Shown in pieces: positions 24,644 to 35,609 of a stretch of DNA of 64,000 nucleotides. This DNA comes from Phragmites australis (taxonomy: Eukaryota; Streptophyta; Magnoliopsida; Poales; Poaceae), in assembly GCF_958298935.1 (NCBI RefSeq), contig NC_084921.1, forward strand, positions 42,503,001 to 42,567,000, read 5' to 3'. Each line of letters begins with the position of its first letter. The stretch's first letter is position 1. The notes below the pieces were generated by a model that worked only from the letters and a program-made list of their open reading frames with translations, was not told where the DNA came from and did no database searches. The position numbers and the translations under genes were made by a program.

Positions 24644-25239
24644 ACGAACAATCCAATCTATCTACACAAAACATCCAAACATTTAACATATACCTTTCAA
24701 ATTATTCATATATGCAAAAATATATGCCCCATATAGCCTAAACATATACCATTTTAATCCCTACACCTACCCATTTCTTCACAACGATTCATATGCCCTG
24801 TCAAAATGTAGCATTATGCAACAACATGCTTCCATCATACACATTTAGTCTAACAATGTATTATTTCATTTCCTATGCCGAATAAATTTCATGCAACAAA
24901 ATCTACATGTTACACATGCATAATAATACATTTATAGCACGATATTTGACCTCCGATCTACCCTCAAACGTACTAATTTTATAGATCATCAACTCCAAAT
25001 TTCTAAACCCTAACCACCATTCAACTACAAATGCAAGCCAAAAAATGAAGAAACTTGGAAGGAATGGAGGAGTTACCTTCCTAGGGTAGTTACCCACAAA
25101 ATCCTCTTCGATTTGAGCCCAAAAACATTGGATTTGGTGAAGGAATGAGGTGGGAGAGAGAGGAGGCTGCGGTTCTGGTGGCTCGGGCTCAAGGAAGAAG
25201 AAAGGGAGAAGGAGAGGAGGGTGGCCGGCGCGGTGCTCT
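24644..25239. other. MULE1 5' region upstream of transposase
   Basis: AT-rich leader or promoter region of the minus-strand transposase gene. A conserved-looking leader around 24960-25140 precedes a GC-rich stretch that merges with the right terminus. No separate gene is recognised. Confidence 0.4.
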
Positions 25240-25464
25240 GTATTGGTCTGAGTCATGCCAAAAGTATTGGCGTGATAGGAGGTCATGCCAACGCCTTTGG
25301 CGTGACTTAGGGGTGCCACGCCTGCCCCGCGTGTAAAGATGCCAAGGCTGATGCCAGCGTGGCCACCTTAGTCACGCCAATGTATGTGGCGTGACCATGT
25401 TGGGGAGTCTCACTAAGGACTTTGACGTGACAAAATGGGCTACTTACTAGAAAATTAGTTTTCC
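25240..25464. repeat. MULE1 right terminal region with GTCACGCCAA palindromes
   Basis: Repeated inverted motifs of the form gtcaygcca...ttggcgtgac occur at least four times between 25250 and 25400. The outermost sequence (25424-25464) is the inverted counterpart of the left end near 13160. Such palindrome-rich ends are usual for MULE termini. Confidence 0.7.
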
Positions 25465-25567
25465 ACGCGCTGTCTTTAAAATATTAATTTAAAAAAGACT
25501 AAAATTAAAAAATCCTACCCCCTTCTGCTACCTCCGAACGAGCAGAGAAGGGTGCCACCGTTCTTTA

Positions 25568-26012
25568 GGGTGTGTTTGGTTGCCCGTATGGGTTTCATAG
25601 AGCTGCAGCGTATATCCTGGATGAGTAGAAGCAGGCTAAGTAGATGCAGTGACTCTGAAAAAAAGAGTATTTAGTTGTCTTCATGGGCAGATGCAATGAC
25701 CCTGCACCTGCGGATGCAATGATTCTGTGAATGTATTTGGTTGTCTGCATGTACGGATGCAATGACCCTCCACTTGAGACTAACGAATAGGCCCGCTGCA
25801 ATACTGTAGCAGATGCAATGCATCCACTGGGCAAGGCTTCAGAGAGAAGCTTGATTTAGGCGTATCTACCGGACCGAGATCCAATCGTATAATTGCATCT
25901 GCAAATGCAGAAAGGAGCAATACATGCAGACAACCGAATGAGCTTCTGCGTAAGAATATACGCACAAGCAGCAAAACCAAAATAGCCCAGATACGGGCAA
26001 CCAAACACAAAC
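25568..26012. mobile_element. Tourist-type (PIF/Harbinger) MITE
   Basis: Terminal inverted repeats share 'gtgtttggttgcccgtat' (left) and 'atacgggcaaccaaacac' (right). A TTA duplication flanks them (25565-25567 and 26013-26015), the target size of PIF/Harbinger elements. It is 445 bp and non-coding, with internal 'gatgcaatgaccct' repeats (25690-25770). Confidence 0.85.
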
Positions 26013-26015
26013 TTA

Positions 26016-26396
26016 GTCCCTATCCTGAGCGTGCCCTCCTCTATCTCCACCACCTACCACCCTCTCCTCAAATTGGCTGATAGCTGGCACCGCCTTTATC
26101 CATAGCACATGAGGATGCATATCCCATCATATCTGTGATGCTTTGGACTCTAATCTCATGCTTATATCTATCTACCCATATCGTATCCGATTCGTTGTCT
26201 TGCGGTCTCCCCCGATTGTCGGCCTATGCGGGGGTCCTCTATTGAAGGGGAAGATCGATTGATTGGAGTCATCGAGGCCCTATGCCAATGTTTTGCCACT
26301 GCTGCTCTCGGACAGATCGATCCATCATCACCGCTGTTCGACATGACTGCCTTCTTGTTTCCTTGGTGCTGGTTCAAAGGTGAGTCCGATGGGTAT
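26016..26396 (+). other. Possible exon fragment next to MULE2
   Basis: An open frame from the ATG at 26226 gives about 52 well-formed residues with a hydrophobic end (PLFDMTAFLFPWCWFKG) and then a strong donor-like aag|gtgagt near 26381. No family is recognised. MULE2 inserted about 20 bp downstream, so any further exons would lie beyond 44905; none was identified there. Confidence 0.25.
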
Positions 26397-26405
26397 TTTA
26401 TGTTT

Positions 26406-26700
26406 GGGTTAATTAGATATATGCCATTATAAATATGCCCTTTTTGAAATATGCCATTACAATTTGTGAAATTGTACTAGTGCCATTACTATTTTGTGGA
26501 TATTGGAAGCAAACCATTGTGTACGCCTAGAGCCCGTATGAATGCCATCCTCGAGTACTGTATTTTAGTATGGACCAAATAGCCCTCATGAGCGGCACAT
26601 GCATATCTGGATGCGGTGCGACTGGACCATGCCGTCCTCATTCTCTCGAACCTAACGAACCCTAGCCCCAATCCCCTTCCTCTTGGCGGTGGCGAAGGCA
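26406..26700. repeat. MULE2 left terminal inverted repeat
   Basis: About 295 bp, matching the reverse complement of 44600-44896 at high but imperfect identity. Shared landmarks include atatatgcca, ggatattggaagcaaacca, tatggaccaaatagccc and cgaaccctagccccaatccc. Confidence 0.9.
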
Positions 26701-26754
26701 ACTTCTTCTCGACGGTGCACGGAGGCAATTAGAGTGAGAGCCCATCAGGGCACC

Positions 26755-27300
26755 ATGTCCCAGAGTTCAACGCTAGGAGAGAGGTCGAGTGTGAATAGCA
26801 GCGATGTGAATCAACTCCCCCTAGTTGAATGCCCGGGTTGTCAGATTCCTGTTGTGAGGCTATGGAGGAAGCAACTTGACACTTACAAGAAGGTGTTCTT
26901 CAAACGCAAGAACAATACCCCGGTGAGTTGGTCAAATTGTGTGTTTTTGGCTGGTGGAAGTGATGTTTCCACTGCCAATCGTTTGGATTTTGTTCGCCAT
27001 TCTTTGAATTTTGTTGGTGTCACAAAATGACAAGACTTGTGGATTCTACAAGTGGGAGGAGGACTATGTTCGATATCTGTGGTGATTGGAGCAGTGGCGG
27101 TTGGAGGAGCGGCGACTGGAGGACCTGGAGCAAGCTACTACCACTAACAATGAGAAGAGAGTGCCACAACTGAAGATGGATGTTCCTACTGAAACTGAAG
27201 CTTAGAAGCAACAGAGCTATGAGCTACAACAAGTGGCTTGGGAGCTGAAACAAGTGACATGTGAATTAAAGCAAGTGACAGTAAAATTGAAGTATCAGAT
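26755..27300 (+). pseudogene. GRF zinc-finger/coiled-coil gene of MULE2 (5' part)
   Basis: Starts at the ATG at 26755 (MSQSSTLGERSSVN). The first half-finger is CPGCQIPVVRLWRKQ (about 26830). A GT..AG intron fits at 26923-27035, after which CGFYKWEEDYVRYLW completes the GRF finger. Then comes a Leu/Glu-rich heptad region ending in ELKQVTCELKQVTVKLKYQ at 27295, typical of the coiled coil after GRF fingers. Stops after RYLW and at about 27204 break it, and the Copia LTR at 27301 cuts it off. It lies just inside the left terminal repeat and faces the transposase, as in MULE1. Confidence 0.65.
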
Positions 27301-28883
27301 TGTAGCATTTAGGCTCCTAGGTAAGTAGTAAGTATTTTTGTGATTAATGATAACCGTATCATTGTGACTAACATGTGTATTTTGAAGGGTATGAAAATTT
27401 TAGTTCATAATGATAAGTGGGTTTCTTAGTCCCTAAGGTGATATAATGGACGATCATAGGACATATGCATCGAGATTAAGGATCTTCTAGTTCTAAGTGT
27501 CACAAGGAGATGAAGGACACTTAGAGTAGTTTAGGTCTCTTTTCTTAGTCTTTTGATCGTACTATAAAGGGGAGCTAAGGGTTGTAGCTTGACCTGGTTG
27601 AGTCTAGACAAGGTTAGATGCTCACTTGTGAATTTATAGCACTAGGTAGCTCAAAGAAGCTTATTGTTAAGATGTAGAGAAGTTAGAGCTCAAGAGTGCT
27701 TGAGTTGGATGAGCTCAGAAATTTTTTAATACATCGGATGGTCCGGTGATACCAGATATGAACATGTTGAGTATTTATTGAATCAAGGCAAAAAGATCTT
27801 ATGTACACCAGATGGTTCGACGATCTAAGACTCATTAACACCGGAGTATTTTTATGTGGTGATGTAGCACAAAAAAGTTGAAGTCCATGCCAGATGTTCC
27901 AGTGTGTAATGAAGGCTACGCCAGAGCATTTGTTACAGAGAGGATTTCAGCATGGTGTTTGAAGAATATGGACATCAGATAGTCCGACGTGTACACCGGA
28001 GTATACACTACAGTATTTAACAGACTTAACGGCTAATGACAGCTGGCAGTTGGGAGTGGTTGAAATGGATACACACCGGATGTCCCAGAGTGTGTAAGTC
28101 AGTGCACACTAGATATTCCGACGTTCACAGAAAAATGGTGTAGTTGGGCAATGACTAGATTTAGAACCCTAGCCTATAAATACCCCCTCACTCGGTCTCA
28201 CTTTGATCTCTTGGAACCCAGATGAGACTATACACCGTGTGTGTCATCAAGAAGCAAGAGAAGGCACTTAAGTGATATGCAAAGTCCCTAATTGGAAGAT
28301 TAAGGACATCATAAATGCTTTGAGCGTAGTAAGTGTGCATCTAGATGTAGTTTAAGTTTGATCTTGGTCAAGTGAAGCTATTAGCTTGTTACTCTTGGTG
28401 GTCGGCAACACCTAGCCGATCTTAGATGGTTGGAGTTGTCTCGGTGACCTCTTAGAGGTCTCGTGGGAGCCCTAGAAAGTGTGATGTACTTAGTTTGATA
28501 CTTGCCAATTTGGAGATGGAGAAGTGGCAATCATGAGGGAGCACTTGAGTCTTGATGACTCAAGGGGGGCGATATCCTTGGTGGATGCTCCAACAAGGAC
28601 TAGAGGGAGTGTCAACTCCTCGATACATCAGGGAAAAATTGGTGTCATCTTTTCCATCTTTCTACTTTCCTTCATTTACTTTGAGCATTTACATTCTTGC
28701 AAGCTTTAATTCTGCAATGTGCTTAGTGTCTTTGCTTGCTTGTTTTGTTGCCTTGCTCTAGCTTGTTCGTGTTGTTGCATTAAATTTCATCTAGGATAAG
28801 GTTGCTAATTGTTTTAGTTTTCGGTAGAAGTATTTTTAATTAGTGCCCAATTCAGCCCCATCTTGGGCCATTCGATCCTTTCA
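27301..28883 (+). repeat. 5' LTR of SIRE-like element
   Basis: Begins TGTAGCATTT and ends CCTTTCA just before the primer-binding site; 1,583 bp. The U3 has about six palindromic modules of the catcggatggtccggtg kind (27740-28115), a TATA box at 28175-28182, and U5 up to 28883. Confidence 0.88.
28175..28182 (+). promoter_or_regulatory. TATA box of SIRE-like 5' LTR
   Basis: The sequence tataaata is followed by a C-rich stretch. The same arrangement occurs in the 3' LTR at 33101-33108 and, inverted, in the LTR at 1252-1259. Confidence 0.6.
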
Positions 28884-28885
28884 AT

Positions 28886-28896
28886 TGGTATCAGAG
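28886..28896 (+). other. Primer-binding site (initiator Met-tRNA)
   Basis: The sequence tggtatcagag is complementary to the 3' end of initiator Met-tRNA, the usual primer for Copia elements. It lies two bases after the LTR. Confidence 0.85.
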
Positions 28897-28955
28897 TTTC
28901 ATGCTCTTTATAGGCTTAACATCCTAGAGAAATTGCCCACGGGAATGGAAGTAGT

Positions 28956-30700
28956 ATGCCAAGGTTCAAGGGAAAGAACTTCGCCTATTGGAAAGTTCGC
29001 ATGGTGAGCTATCTTGAGGCTATTTCCCCTGAAGTTTGGCTAGCCACTTCCATTGGGTTTGATCAACCTTTTACCAAACAACAAGTTAGATGGATTCCTA
29101 AGGCTAAAAATGCTATATTTGAGGGAATTAGTGAAGAGGTTTTCTCTAGAGTAATAAGCAAGGAATTCTCTCATGATGTTTGGACCATTCTTTGTGAAAT
29201 TCATGAGGGTTTTAGGAAAATCTAGGAGGAAAGATATCATGTACTTATGAATGCTCTTAATCAATTTAAGATGTTTCCCAATGAGTAATGCAATGATATG
29301 TATTCTCGAATGAACATGCTTGAAATTAATTCACTTGAGCTTACTCAATTGTCTCAAGGAGACATCATTCGTAGGATTTTGATGGTGCTTTTTAAGCCAC
29401 AATACAACATTGCCATACCTCTTCTTCATGAAAGGGACATCAATGATATAATCGTCACCAATGCTATTAGGAAGACTTGTGCTCATGAGATGTTCTTGTT
29501 TGGAGATCAATGTGATCAATCTTCATCTAAGAAGAATCTTGCTCTCAAGGCGAAGATGGTTGACAATAAGTAGAAGAAGATTAAGCTTCCATCAAGTGAG
29601 AGTGATGAAGATGATGATGACTCTGACACCGAGCTTGCCCTTCCCATGAGAAGAACCACAAGGTTGATATCCAAGTTTGGCAAGAAAGACTACAACTATG
29701 ATCCTAAGAAGAACAAACTTCGCTCAAAGAGATTTGACAAGTCCGATGACAGAAACAAGAAGAAGTGTTACGATTGTGGTGACTATGGCCACATGCCATA
29801 TGATTGCCCTCATATCGACAAGACAAACCAGAACAAGAGCAAGAAGATTGATGCGGGTGAGAATGATGACAAGCACAAGAAGAAGGATCAAGATAAGAAG
29901 AAGAAGAAGCTCTTCAACAAGAAGGATGAAGGCCGTAAGGCCTACATTGTTGGTGACTGGGTCTCCGACGAGAGCTCAAGTGATGATTCAAGCGATGATG
30001 AAGACAACAACTTCATGGGCCTCGCCATCACCAATGATGATCTATCACTACCTCCACCACTTATGTGCCTCATGGCAAAAGGTAACAACAAGGTGATAGT
30101 GAGGAAGATGATAGTAGTGATGATGATGATCTTTCTCCTAATGATCTATCTAAGCTCATAAATGACTATGCTACTATCATCAAGAAGCAAAAGCTAAAAT
30201 CAAGTATCTTAAAAATGCTAATGCTAAGTTTAGTTCTAGTCATGATGAGTTTCTTGCTAAATACAATGATGTGCTTAAGAAACATGATGAAGTTGTTGAT
30301 TCTATCAAGTCTCTTGAGGCTAGTAACAAGAAGCTAAAACTTGAGCAAGTAGACTTGAGATGCAAATATCAAGAACTTGAGCTAACTTATGATGCCATTG
30401 ATCCTAGTTTAAATGAAATGTCTATTATTGATGTTGTTAAGGTCAATATATCTACTTCTTGTGATGACCTTCTTGACATACCATGCTTCTTTTCATGTGA
30501 TAATATATCATCTTTTAAGACTAACCATGTAAGGGAGCAAGATCTCAAAGATGAGATTGCAAATCTCAATTCATCTGTGGCCCGATTGACTAAAGGGGAG
30601 TACAAGCACAAGGAAATTCTTATGAGGAATGCATGTATTACAACAAGAGATGTCTTGTATGCTTCCATAAACCGGTGAAAAAGATCATCAAGTCACTTGA
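28956..30700 (+). pseudogene. Copia gag with zinc knuckle
   Basis: Opens with MPRFKGKNFAYWKVRMVSYLEA, the UBN2/DUF4219-type gag start. Segments broken by stops (about 29223, 29287, 29571) continue with the gag core (YSRMNMLEINSLELTQLSQGD), a Lys/Asp-rich linker and a CCHC knuckle CYDCGDYGHMPYDC (29767-29808). An acidic/basic tail and a coiled-coil-like segment (30271-30675) follow, typical of the long SIRE gag. It would package the RNA into virus-like particles. Broken by several stops and frame changes. Confidence 0.85.
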
Positions 30701-31250
30701 GATTAAGAATTGTTTCATCAAGGAAGTTGGTTCATATTGCCATCATTGTGAAGTCACCAGTCACCACATAAGGGAGTGTTCAATTCCTACTAAACCCCTC
30801 CCTACATTGCCTTCTAAATACAAGTCTACTTTTAATGACAAACATTTCTTATTGCATAAGCTTAAAAATAGCAAAGTTATGGCTAAATTTATTGGAACTA
30901 AAGCTAAGGGCAAGCTTCCTAGGCAGCTTTGGGTGCCCAAAGCTCTTGCAACTCATGTCAAAGGTATCAAACTTGTTGGGTACCAAAATCACAAGCTTGA
31001 TTTCTTATGTGTAGATGAACTACAAAGCTGGTGGTAAGCATTGGATGCTTGATAGTGGATGTACACAATATATGACCGGTAATGTAAAGATGTTCACCTC
31101 ACTAGAAGATGAAGTGGGTGATCATGAAAAAGTCACCTTTAGTGATAACTCTAAGGCAAATGTGGTAGGTTTGGGTAAAGTGGCAATCTCCAATGATCTC
31201 TCTATCTCTAAGATTCTTTTAGTTGAGTCTCTTAGTGTTAGTGGTCTTTT
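30700..31250 (+). pseudogene. Copia gag end and aspartic protease
   Basis: CHHCEVTSHHIREC (about 30739) is a second CCHC-like motif common in SIRE elements. The retropepsin follows: HWMLDSGCTQYMTGNVKMF (about 31035-31095), where canonical Copia protease has W-LDSGCS-HMTG. The frame then reads GKVAISNDLSISKILLVESLSV, the usual protease end. Coding similarity stops at about 31250 where integrase should begin. Confidence 0.8.
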
Positions 31251-32132
31251 GGATACTCTGATGTCAAGCTTTCCACTGTTAGCACTCTTCTCCACCGGTC
31301 TTCTCATAGCCTGTCGGGACTTCACAGAGGTCAGTGTTTACTCTGTTGTCATCACCTTTGATTACTGGACCTACCAGTTTTCAGGACTCTCCATAGCCGA
31401 TAGTCCCAACTCAGCAGCAGCCAATCGAGCCGCCTCCTCCAGCCACTCAGCCTGTGTACGAGGCATATACTCCCCTTCAGACTGTGTGGAGCCAGATTGT
31501 TCGGGAGATGGCAGCTCAGGATGTCGGTACCTCTAGCTCAGACCCCCTTCCTGATGCAGTGTTGTCAGAGGTTCCTACTCTTTGAGCCTCTTATCAGCCT
31601 TCCGCAGGATCCCTCTCACCTCTTGTAGACGCTGTTGTCGTCGAGCTCGAGTCTTTTGCATCCGACTCCGAGTCTGATGCTTCTCAGTTCATGGTGCGAC
31701 CTTCTTTGGTAGCGTCAGCTCCTTCGGCTCTAGATGTTTATATGCGTTTCCTTTTTGGTGCTTAGATGCCAAAGCGGGAGAGAGTTTAGTGTTAAGGGGA
31801 GTTTTGGAGAGAGATAGCTAATTTTGAGTGTCTAGAGAGCTTGTTAGTTTCGGGGGAGTTTATGTTTTTGGGAAGCTAGGCTTTGATTGTTGGATCTTCG
31901 TGAATTTTGATGTAATGACAGGCTATTTGGCTCTCTCTATTGATGTGTTTCACTTGTCATCACATTGTGTTTAATTTCGTACGTATTTAATTCTAATTCT
32001 TCTAGCATGATAGGTTATTGTAGTGCAAGGCTTTCTCTTGCTTTATTGCTTTATGTTGTCTATTGCCTAGTTTAATAGGGTGTACTTCAGTTCATATCTT
32101 AATATTTCTCATCCGTGATGTTATCAATCACC
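31250..32132 (+). other. Post-deletion segment of the SIRE-like element
   Basis: Directly after the protease the sequence changes to an unrelated, Pro/Gln/Ser-rich frame (about 31400-31740, containing TQPVYEAYTPLQTVW). It then becomes the 'atgccaaagcgggagag' leader that usually precedes the 3' LTR of SIRE elements. The Pro-rich part could be a remnant of the extra 3' ORF of some SIRE elements or foreign filler. No integrase, reverse transcriptase or RNase H motif is present. Confidence 0.5.
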
Positions 32133-32146
32133 AAAAAGGGGGATAT

Positions 32147-33225
32147 TGTAGCATCTAGGCCCCCAGGTAAGTGGTAAATGTTTCAGTGATTAATAACAAC
32201 AATATCATTGTGACTAACATGTGTGTTTTGAAGGGTATAAAAAATTTAGTTCACCTTAGTCCCTAAGGTGATATAATGGACGATCAAAGGACATATGCAT
32301 CAAGATTAAGGATCTTCTAGTTTTAAGTGTCACAAGGAGATGAATGACACTTAGAGTAGTTTAAGTCTCTTTTCTTAGTCTTTTGATCGCACTATAAAGG
32401 AGGGCTAAGGGTTGTAGCATAACCTAGTTGAGTCTAGATAAGATTGGATGCACACTTGTGAATTTATAGCACTAGGTAGCTCAAAGAAGCTCATAATTAA
32501 GATGTCAAGAAATTGGAGCTCAAGAGTGCTTGAATTGGACGAGCTTAGAAAATTTTTAGGACATCGGATGGTCTGACGATACCAGAGATGAACATGCCGG
32601 AGTATTTATTGGATCAAGGCAAAAAGTTCTTAAGTACACCAGATGGTCTGGTGATCTAAGACTCATTAACACCAGAGTATTTTTGTGTGGTGATGTAGCA
32701 CAAAAAAGTTGAAGTCCGCGCTGGATGTTTCAGCGTGTAAAGAAGACTACATCGGACCATTTGTTGTTGAGAGGATTCCAGCATGGTGTTTGAAGAATAT
32801 GGACGCCGAATGGTCCAGCGTGTACACCAGAGTATACGTCGGAGTATTTCTTGTAGAGAAGAATTTTAAAGTCTGGATTTCATGGTTTTACATGCCGAAT
32901 GATCCGACGTGTGCCTGGAGGCTTCGTCGAAGTGTTTAATAGGCTTAACAGCTAATTGACAGTTGGCAATTGAGAGTGGTTGAAAATGATACATGCCGGA
33001 TGTTCCGGCGTGTGTAAATCAGTGCACGTCAGATCTTCTAGTGTTCACAAAACAAAAAAAATAGGGTAGTTGGGCAATGGCTAGATTTAGATCTGTAGCC
33101 TATAAATACCCCCCCCCCTCCCCCCAGTCGGTCTCACTTTGATCTCTTGCAACCCAGAGGAGCCTATACACTGTGTGTCATCAAGAAGCAAGCGAAAGCA
33201 CTTAAGTGATTTACAAAGTCCTTAA
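32147..33225 (+). repeat. 3' LTR of SIRE-like element (truncated)
   Basis: Starts TGTAGCATCT right after the polypurine tract (aaaaaggggga, 32133-32143) and follows the 5' LTR through the palindrome array and TATA box (33101-33108). It ends at 33225, matching about 28297 of the 5' LTR. Confidence 0.88.
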
Positions 33226-33251
33226 GTCAAAATGTTCAGGAAATCACAAGT

Positions 33252-33480
33252 TCACAAGATTGTCAACAGGTTCAAAATGTTCACAGGTTCACAGGACATC
33301 ACAAGTTCACAGGACACAAACTCACAAGATTGTCAACAGGTACAAAATGATCATAGGTTCACATGACATAACAAGTTCGCAGGACACAAACTCACAAGAT
33401 TGTCAACAGGTTCACAATCACACATAACACAAGTTCACAACTTCAGGACATCATAAGTTCACACATGCCAATACAGAATG
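33252..33480. repeat. 70-bp tandem repeat
   Basis: Two full units start at about 33252 and 33322, and a partial third at about 33392. Each contains acaagattgtcaacagg and ggacacaaac. It lies between the Copia breakpoint and the transposase C-terminus, probably in the 3' region of the MULE2 transposase gene. Confidence 0.75.
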
Positions 33481-33487
33481 GTGGCCA

Positions 33488-34500
33488 TCACATGCCAAGC
33501 CATTGTGACAAGCTCCTCACTACTCTAACAGGCGGTACACTTGAGGTGGCTTGAGCCTTCATTTTCTTGGGAGTCATTTTCTTCTTTGGAGTCTTTTTCT
33601 TCTTGGGCATCCTCTTATTATTCTTGCTTGTGAGTGCTCCTTCTTCTTGTCTCTTCCTACAAACAGGTTGCTCATTCATCAAAGCAAAGAAAAAAAGTTG
33701 ATTAGTTAAATAGTGGAAAACATGCAAGTATCTCTTCCTTGGTGCCGACTGAGTAGGAGTATCTTCCTCATCAGGTGTGTCTGCCCTCTTGCAAGTCTTC
33801 TCAAAGTGACTAAATTCTCCACATCTCTTGCATTTCACCTTTTTTTTTTGTTGGCTCTAGGTTCAAGAACTCCTCTAATTCTCTGCACTCTAGGTCTGCC
33901 TGCAGCTCTTCTAAGCTTAATTGGAAATACTTTGAAGCCAAGATCCACAACAGGCTACAGAGATCTATCTGTCATTGGTGCAATCTTCTAGCATATGCAG
34001 CCCTAAACTTATGGACAGAGTAGTATTCATTGACATAGTCAGAGATCTTAATACCTCTGTTGGCACAGATCCAAGCCAAGGCATGATTTCATGGCTTCAC
34101 TGTAATCTGCCACTATCTGTGTGAGTATCTATGGTTTTGGAGGTCTACTGTGTGCCTTTTGGTAATGTTGTTAGCTTCAACTAGGATGAATTTAGCAAAG
34201 TCATTATCACTCCTAGCAACCTTCACAACTCTGAGGTTGTTGCTTGCTTTATTCAGTTCCTTCTCCACACTTGGTAATATGTCATCTTGCATCTGTCTTC
34301 CTATTTCCCTTCTAGCACATATTTTCTCTATGATCAGTTCCCTAATACTATCAACCAGCTCATGAAGAAGTAGGCCTTTGTATTGCTTTATCTGGTTGAT
34401 GAAACTCTCAGAAACATTATTTGTAAGGTAATCACACTTGCTTAATTCAATAAATCCACGCCTGTATCAAATCCTTGAGTGATAAGTCTCCAAATATTGG
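33488..34500 (-). pseudogene. MULE2 transposase, C-terminal part
   Basis: On the minus strand the segment CDYLTNNVSESFINQIKQYKGLLLHELVDSIRELI (about 34438-34335) is the MULE transposase region after the catalytic core. It is followed by the region of the SWIM domain (not clearly resolved) and ends in a zinc knuckle, CKRCGEFSHFEKTC (33830-33790), and a Lys-rich tail. It is separated from its N-terminal part (42569-44270) by the CACTA element. Stops and frameshifts are present. Confidence 0.8.
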
Positions 34501-34529
34501 ATGCACTACTACAGAACTAGCCTTATATG

Positions 34530-34765
34530 TCGGCCCATCACTGCCGGTTCCTAATGGGCCGGCAGTGATGGGGCATCACTGCCGGTTCATAAGCCGCACG
34601 AGAAGAATCAACCATCGTGGCTTATGAACCGGCAGTGATAAGGGTCATCACTGCCGGTTGATGGATTGAGCTGACAGTGATGCCCTGCTCCCTCATCACT
34701 GTCGGCTTAATCCACTGACCGGCAGTGATAGCACAACATCACTGCCGAATGAGCCGGCAGTGATG
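34530..34765. repeat. CACTA left subterminal repeats
   Basis: At least eight copies of atcactgccgg/ccggcagtgat in both orientations, forming hairpins. In En/Spm such subterminal motifs bind the TNPA protein. Confidence 0.85.
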
Positions 34766-34772
34766 TTCCGGC

Positions 34773-34780
34773 TATATAAA
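34773..34780 (+). promoter_or_regulatory. CACTA promoter TATA box
   Basis: The sequence tatataaa follows directly after the left subterminal repeats, the expected place for the element's main promoter. A long AT-rich leader or intron follows to about 35610. Confidence 0.6.
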
Positions 34781-34799
34781 AGTCGCCCTCTCATTTCGC

Positions 34800-35609
34800 A
34801 AGCTCGAGCACAACAGAGAGGAGCTCTGTTCTTGCTCGGTGGTGGCCATTTTTGCTCACTAGGATCTTGGTGGCTTCAAAATTTTGAGGAATCCTCATGC
34901 CCTATGTGTTCCAAGGTGTGTAACTTCCTCTCCAATCCATTTATTTTTGAATTTTATTGGCTAAATTGCTCTAGATTTTGAAATGATGGAGATGAACCAT
35001 AGGCCATGATGTTTTGAAACAATGTATATGCAATCATACCTCATTTCTGATATGGAAGCTTCAATTCTGGCGTGTCTTTATTATTGATTTACATTAGCTA
35101 TATGTATGAGCATATTTATTTTTGGTTTTTAATGAATTAGAAAATTTAGCCATGATATTAAAGTATATAGCAAACTACTATTATATTTTTATATTTTAAT
35201 TAATTAGCAGGCTCTAATATAGAAACTTTAAGTATGAGCATATTTATGGTTGATTTTTAGTGAATTAGAAAAATTGGCCATGATATTTAGGCATGTAGAA
35301 AGCTCCAATTATATTTTTTCTATTTTAATTAATTAGCATGTTCCCAATATGGAAACTTTAGGTATGAGCGCATTTATTTTGATTTTTAATGAATTAAAAT
35401 TTTTTGCCATGATATTTAGGTATGTAGCAAGATACAATTATATTTATAAATGAGCGTATTTATTTTTCATGTTTCCTTAATGAGTCATAGATAAGGTGTT
35501 GAATAAAAAAGAAACTAGTAGGAGATGACGAAGTAATTTATTTGTTGGTGATCGAAAATATTCTAGATGTTATGAATTCGGATTTACAATAATGATATAA
35601 TTGTAGATG
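34800..35609. other. CACTA leader, non-coding
   Basis: AT-rich sequence with three imperfect copies of a 'gtatgagc-atttat-tttt' block (about 35103, 35234, 35364). No protein motif. Probably the 5' leader and intron of the transposase gene. Confidence 0.45.

Larger units (their letters stand above)
13130..25464 (-). mobile_element. MULE1: Mutator-like element with PMD and GRF genes
   Basis: Autonomous-type MULE remains. The left end near 13160-13210 (ccattttgtcacgtcgaagg, present twice in tandem) is inverted at the right end, 25424-25443 (actttgacgtgacaaaatgg). Gene order from left: GRF zinc-finger gene (+, 13690-14950), PMD gene (-, 20190-21780), MURA-type transposase (-, 22187-24643). A 3,985-bp solo LTR (15105-19089) is nested between the converging genes. 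Exact outer ends are uncertain because the left terminus is fused to a truncated LTR, and I found no convincing 9-bp target duplication. All genes carry stops or frameshifts. Confidence 0.8.
27301..33225 (+). mobile_element. SIRE-like Copia element, pol deleted, 3' LTR truncated
   Basis: 5' LTR 27301-28883, primer-binding site 28886-28896, gag, zinc knuckle and protease, then an abrupt jump past integrase, reverse transcriptase and RNase H, a polypurine tract (32133-32143) and a 3' LTR 32147-33225 that lacks its last 500 bp or so. The LTRs differ by roughly 10-12% by eye, so the insertion is old. No target duplication can be checked because the right end is lost. With no pol genes it could move only with help from another element. 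Confidence 0.88.

Noticed and set aside
33252..33480. CRISPR-like repeat array
   Set aside because: Direct tandem 70-bp units without spacers in a plant genome; an ordinary tandem repeat.
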